The position numbers and the translations under genes are program-made. Positions 49,621-64,000 of a stretch of DNA of 64,000 nucleotides are shown piece by piece. This DNA comes from Stramonita haemastoma. Its lineage: Eukaryota > Mollusca > Gastropoda > Neogastropoda > Muricidae. Each line of letters begins with the position of its first letter. Positions within the stretch are counted from its first letter, which is position 1. A model generated the notes under the pieces. It was not told the origin of the DNA. It saw only the letters and a program-made list of their open reading frames with translations, and did not search any database. Location of the stretch: contig CM060318.1 in the NCBI GenBank assembly GCA_030674155.1, forward strand, positions 84,440,622-84,504,621, in the 5' to 3' direction.

Positions 49621-50555
49621 AAACACAAACATGGCTTTAAAAACAATTTGCCCTGGCAGTTTTGTCAGCAAGCTACCAGTTTGAAATTCCTGTCAGTGTC
49701 ATAATCAAAACAGAATTATTATACGCCAGTAATACTAAATTACGGATTTTTTTAAGGGTAGAACATGCATGTTACAAAGGGATAAATTTTGACGAAACTT
49801 GATAGTTATGACTGAATATATTTGCTAGTTTGCTTTGAATCGACATGCAGTGGACGTAAATGATGAATCAGTCTGGATAATGATGGACTTGAGTACAGCA
49901 TAAATAGCGTGTCCCATCATTGTATTGTGTTGCATTGTATTATATTATATTGTATTGTGTGCCAATTTCAGTTTCTGTGTAATATCTGGGCTGCTTTTGC
50001 CCAGAAAAAAATGTATCACCACAAGAACAGCACCATCTCACTTTTTTTCTTTTAAAAAAAGAAAAAAGAATTGTTGGAATAAACATTTGTTTCCCCATGG
50101 GAGTGGCTTTTTCTCCCAACATGATTTTTCCAGGAACAACTCCCTTATTGCCTTGAGTTCTTCTATGTGCACTAAATGTATCTGAAAGACTAGCACCCAG
50201 ATCACCACTTATGGTCTAGTGAAACATTGAATGGGGGAAAATTTGGGGTTCTAATGGGGATCAAACTAATGACCCCTTGCTCTCAAAAAGGTTGCATTGC
50301 CTCAGGACCATTGATCTGCCATTTAAAGGAAAAGGAAAATTAGTTGCACGCATGTGAACACACTACACACATCTACAAATGCGCATATTAAATGTAAAAT
50401 GCTTGTATATTATATCTGCATATCATGAAAAAAACACAAGTATTAACCTCATGTATTATCTGTGATCATGTCTAGCAGCAGGTTTAAATCTGTTCAAACT
50501 TGTTGTGCAAACTTTGCAGATATGCCAGTGCTTTTGAGCATAAAACCAAGCCAAG
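49621..50555. other. AT-rich spacer or 5' intron
   Basis: No gene seen. It contains repeat C (TCTGGGCTGCTTTTGCCCAG, 49985-50004, an inverted repeat) and A/T-rich DNA. Confidence 0.45.
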
Positions 50556-63009
<12,454 letters not shown>

Positions 63010-63139
63010 GTCTGTGTGTGCGTGCGTGGGGGGGGGAGGGTGTTAGGGTGGGTGTGTGCGTCCGTGCGTGTGCCCGTTATTAAATAAGGAATTCAAAAAG
63101 ACACCCTGGTGTTCAGACACAGTTTTCAAGCCAGTGAGC

Positions 63140-64000
63140 ACAGTGAAAGTGGGTGTCAGATGGATGTTGCAGAGATGAAAGTGGGTGTGGGATGTTGCAG
63201 AGATGAGAGTGGGTGTGGGATGTTGCAGAGATGAAAGTGGATGTGGGATGTTGCAGAGATGAAAAGGGTATGGTGTGGGATGTTGCAGAGATGAAAGTGG
63301 GTGTGGTGTGGGATGTTGCAGAGATAAAAGTGGGTGTGGTGTGGGATGTTGCAGAGATGAAAGTGGGTGTGGGATGTAGAATGTTGCAGAGATGAAAGTG
63401 GGTGTGGAATGTTTCAGAGATGAAAGTGGGTGTAGGATGGATGTTGCAGAGATGAAAGTGGGTGTGATAGATGTTTGAGAGATGAAAGTGGGTGTGGGAT
63501 GAATGTTGCAGAAACGAAAGTGGATAAGGCACGTTGCACAAAAGTGGGTGTAGAATGTTGCAGAAATTAAAATAGGTTTGGGATGTAGTGTATTATATTG
63601 TATACCACTTTAGGTCATTGCAGATTTATCTGCATGAAATTCGGGCTGCTCTTCCCATGGAGCTTGTTGCCACAAGAGCAGCATAGAGATGAAAGTGGAT
63701 GTGTGATGTGTCATGGCTGTTTCAGAGATGAAAGTGGATGTGTGATGTGTGATGTGGAATGTTTCAGAGATGAAAGTGGATGTGTGATGTGGAATGTTTC
63801 AGAGATGAAAGTGGGTGTAATGTGGAATGTTCCAGAGATGAAAGTGGATGTGTGATGTGTAATGTGGAATGTTTCAGAGATGAAAGTGGATGTGTCATGG
63901 CTGTTTCAGAGATGAAAGTGGATGTGTAATGTGGAATGTTTCAGAGATGAAAGTGGATGTGTCATGGCTGTTGCGGAGATGAAAGTGGATGTGTAATGTG
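63140..64000 (+). repeat. Minisatellite resembling an acceptor plus next exon start
   Basis: More than twenty units of 25-40 bases with GTT(G/T)CAGAGATGAAAGTGG. It is interrupted at 63604-63690 by repeat C and runs off the window. Read after exon 7 (phase 1), AG ATG AAA GTG would give E-M-K-V, a fit to the ELKxVAxLLG stretch that follows in myosins. Confidence 0.9.

Overview
The window reads as animal nuclear DNA with dispersed spliceosomal introns, very heavy (CA)n/(GT)n and (CT)n microsatellites, tRNA-derived SINEs, a LINE, MITEs and a complete LTR element. The gene content (CD63 tetraspanin, a HEATR4-like HEAT protein, a dachs-like class XX myosin) fits a lophotrochozoan, most likely a mollusc. 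That placement is inference from gene families and repeat style, not from a marker gene.

Layout, all three host genes on the + strand. (1) 4555-7356: the last four coding exons of a CD63-type tetraspanin, followed by a probable 3' UTR of about 5.9 kb ending at tandem AATAAA signals near 13255-13274. Its 5' exons lie left of the window. (2) 16532-42252: a 24-exon gene whose splice phases close into one 1,070-residue frame. It has a charged, low-complexity N-terminal half and HEAT repeats in the C-terminal half, and resembles HEATR4. Intron 7 carries a 1.2 kb retroelement with an intact 298-codon ORF inserted in a CT microsatellite. (3) 50556-63009 and beyond the right edge: the motor-domain exons of an unconventional, dachs-like myosin with a P-loop, a divergent switch I and the HIFY block. 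Its intron 2 holds a 6.4 kb LTR retrotransposon in antisense.

Between genes 2 and 3 (43.6-50.5 kb) lies a repeat-rich spacer with SINEs and two pieces of one LINE family, one of them split by a SINE.

The most unusual signal is that splice junctions have repeatedly been caught in tandem duplications. The donor of myosin exon 2 is repeated about 18 times as a 30-bp minisatellite. The acceptor and first 22 bases of the next exon, the P-loop exon, are repeated about 9 times on the other side of the same intron. A third array at the right edge looks like an acceptor plus the start of the next myosin exon. In the HEATR4-like gene the donor of exon 18 and the acceptor of exon 10 are each duplicated once. 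The LTR element is also notable. Its 1.63 kb LTRs differ at only two sites that I found, yet its single ORF has gag, protease and the integrase zinc finger but no reverse transcriptase, so it is a recent, non-autonomous insertion.
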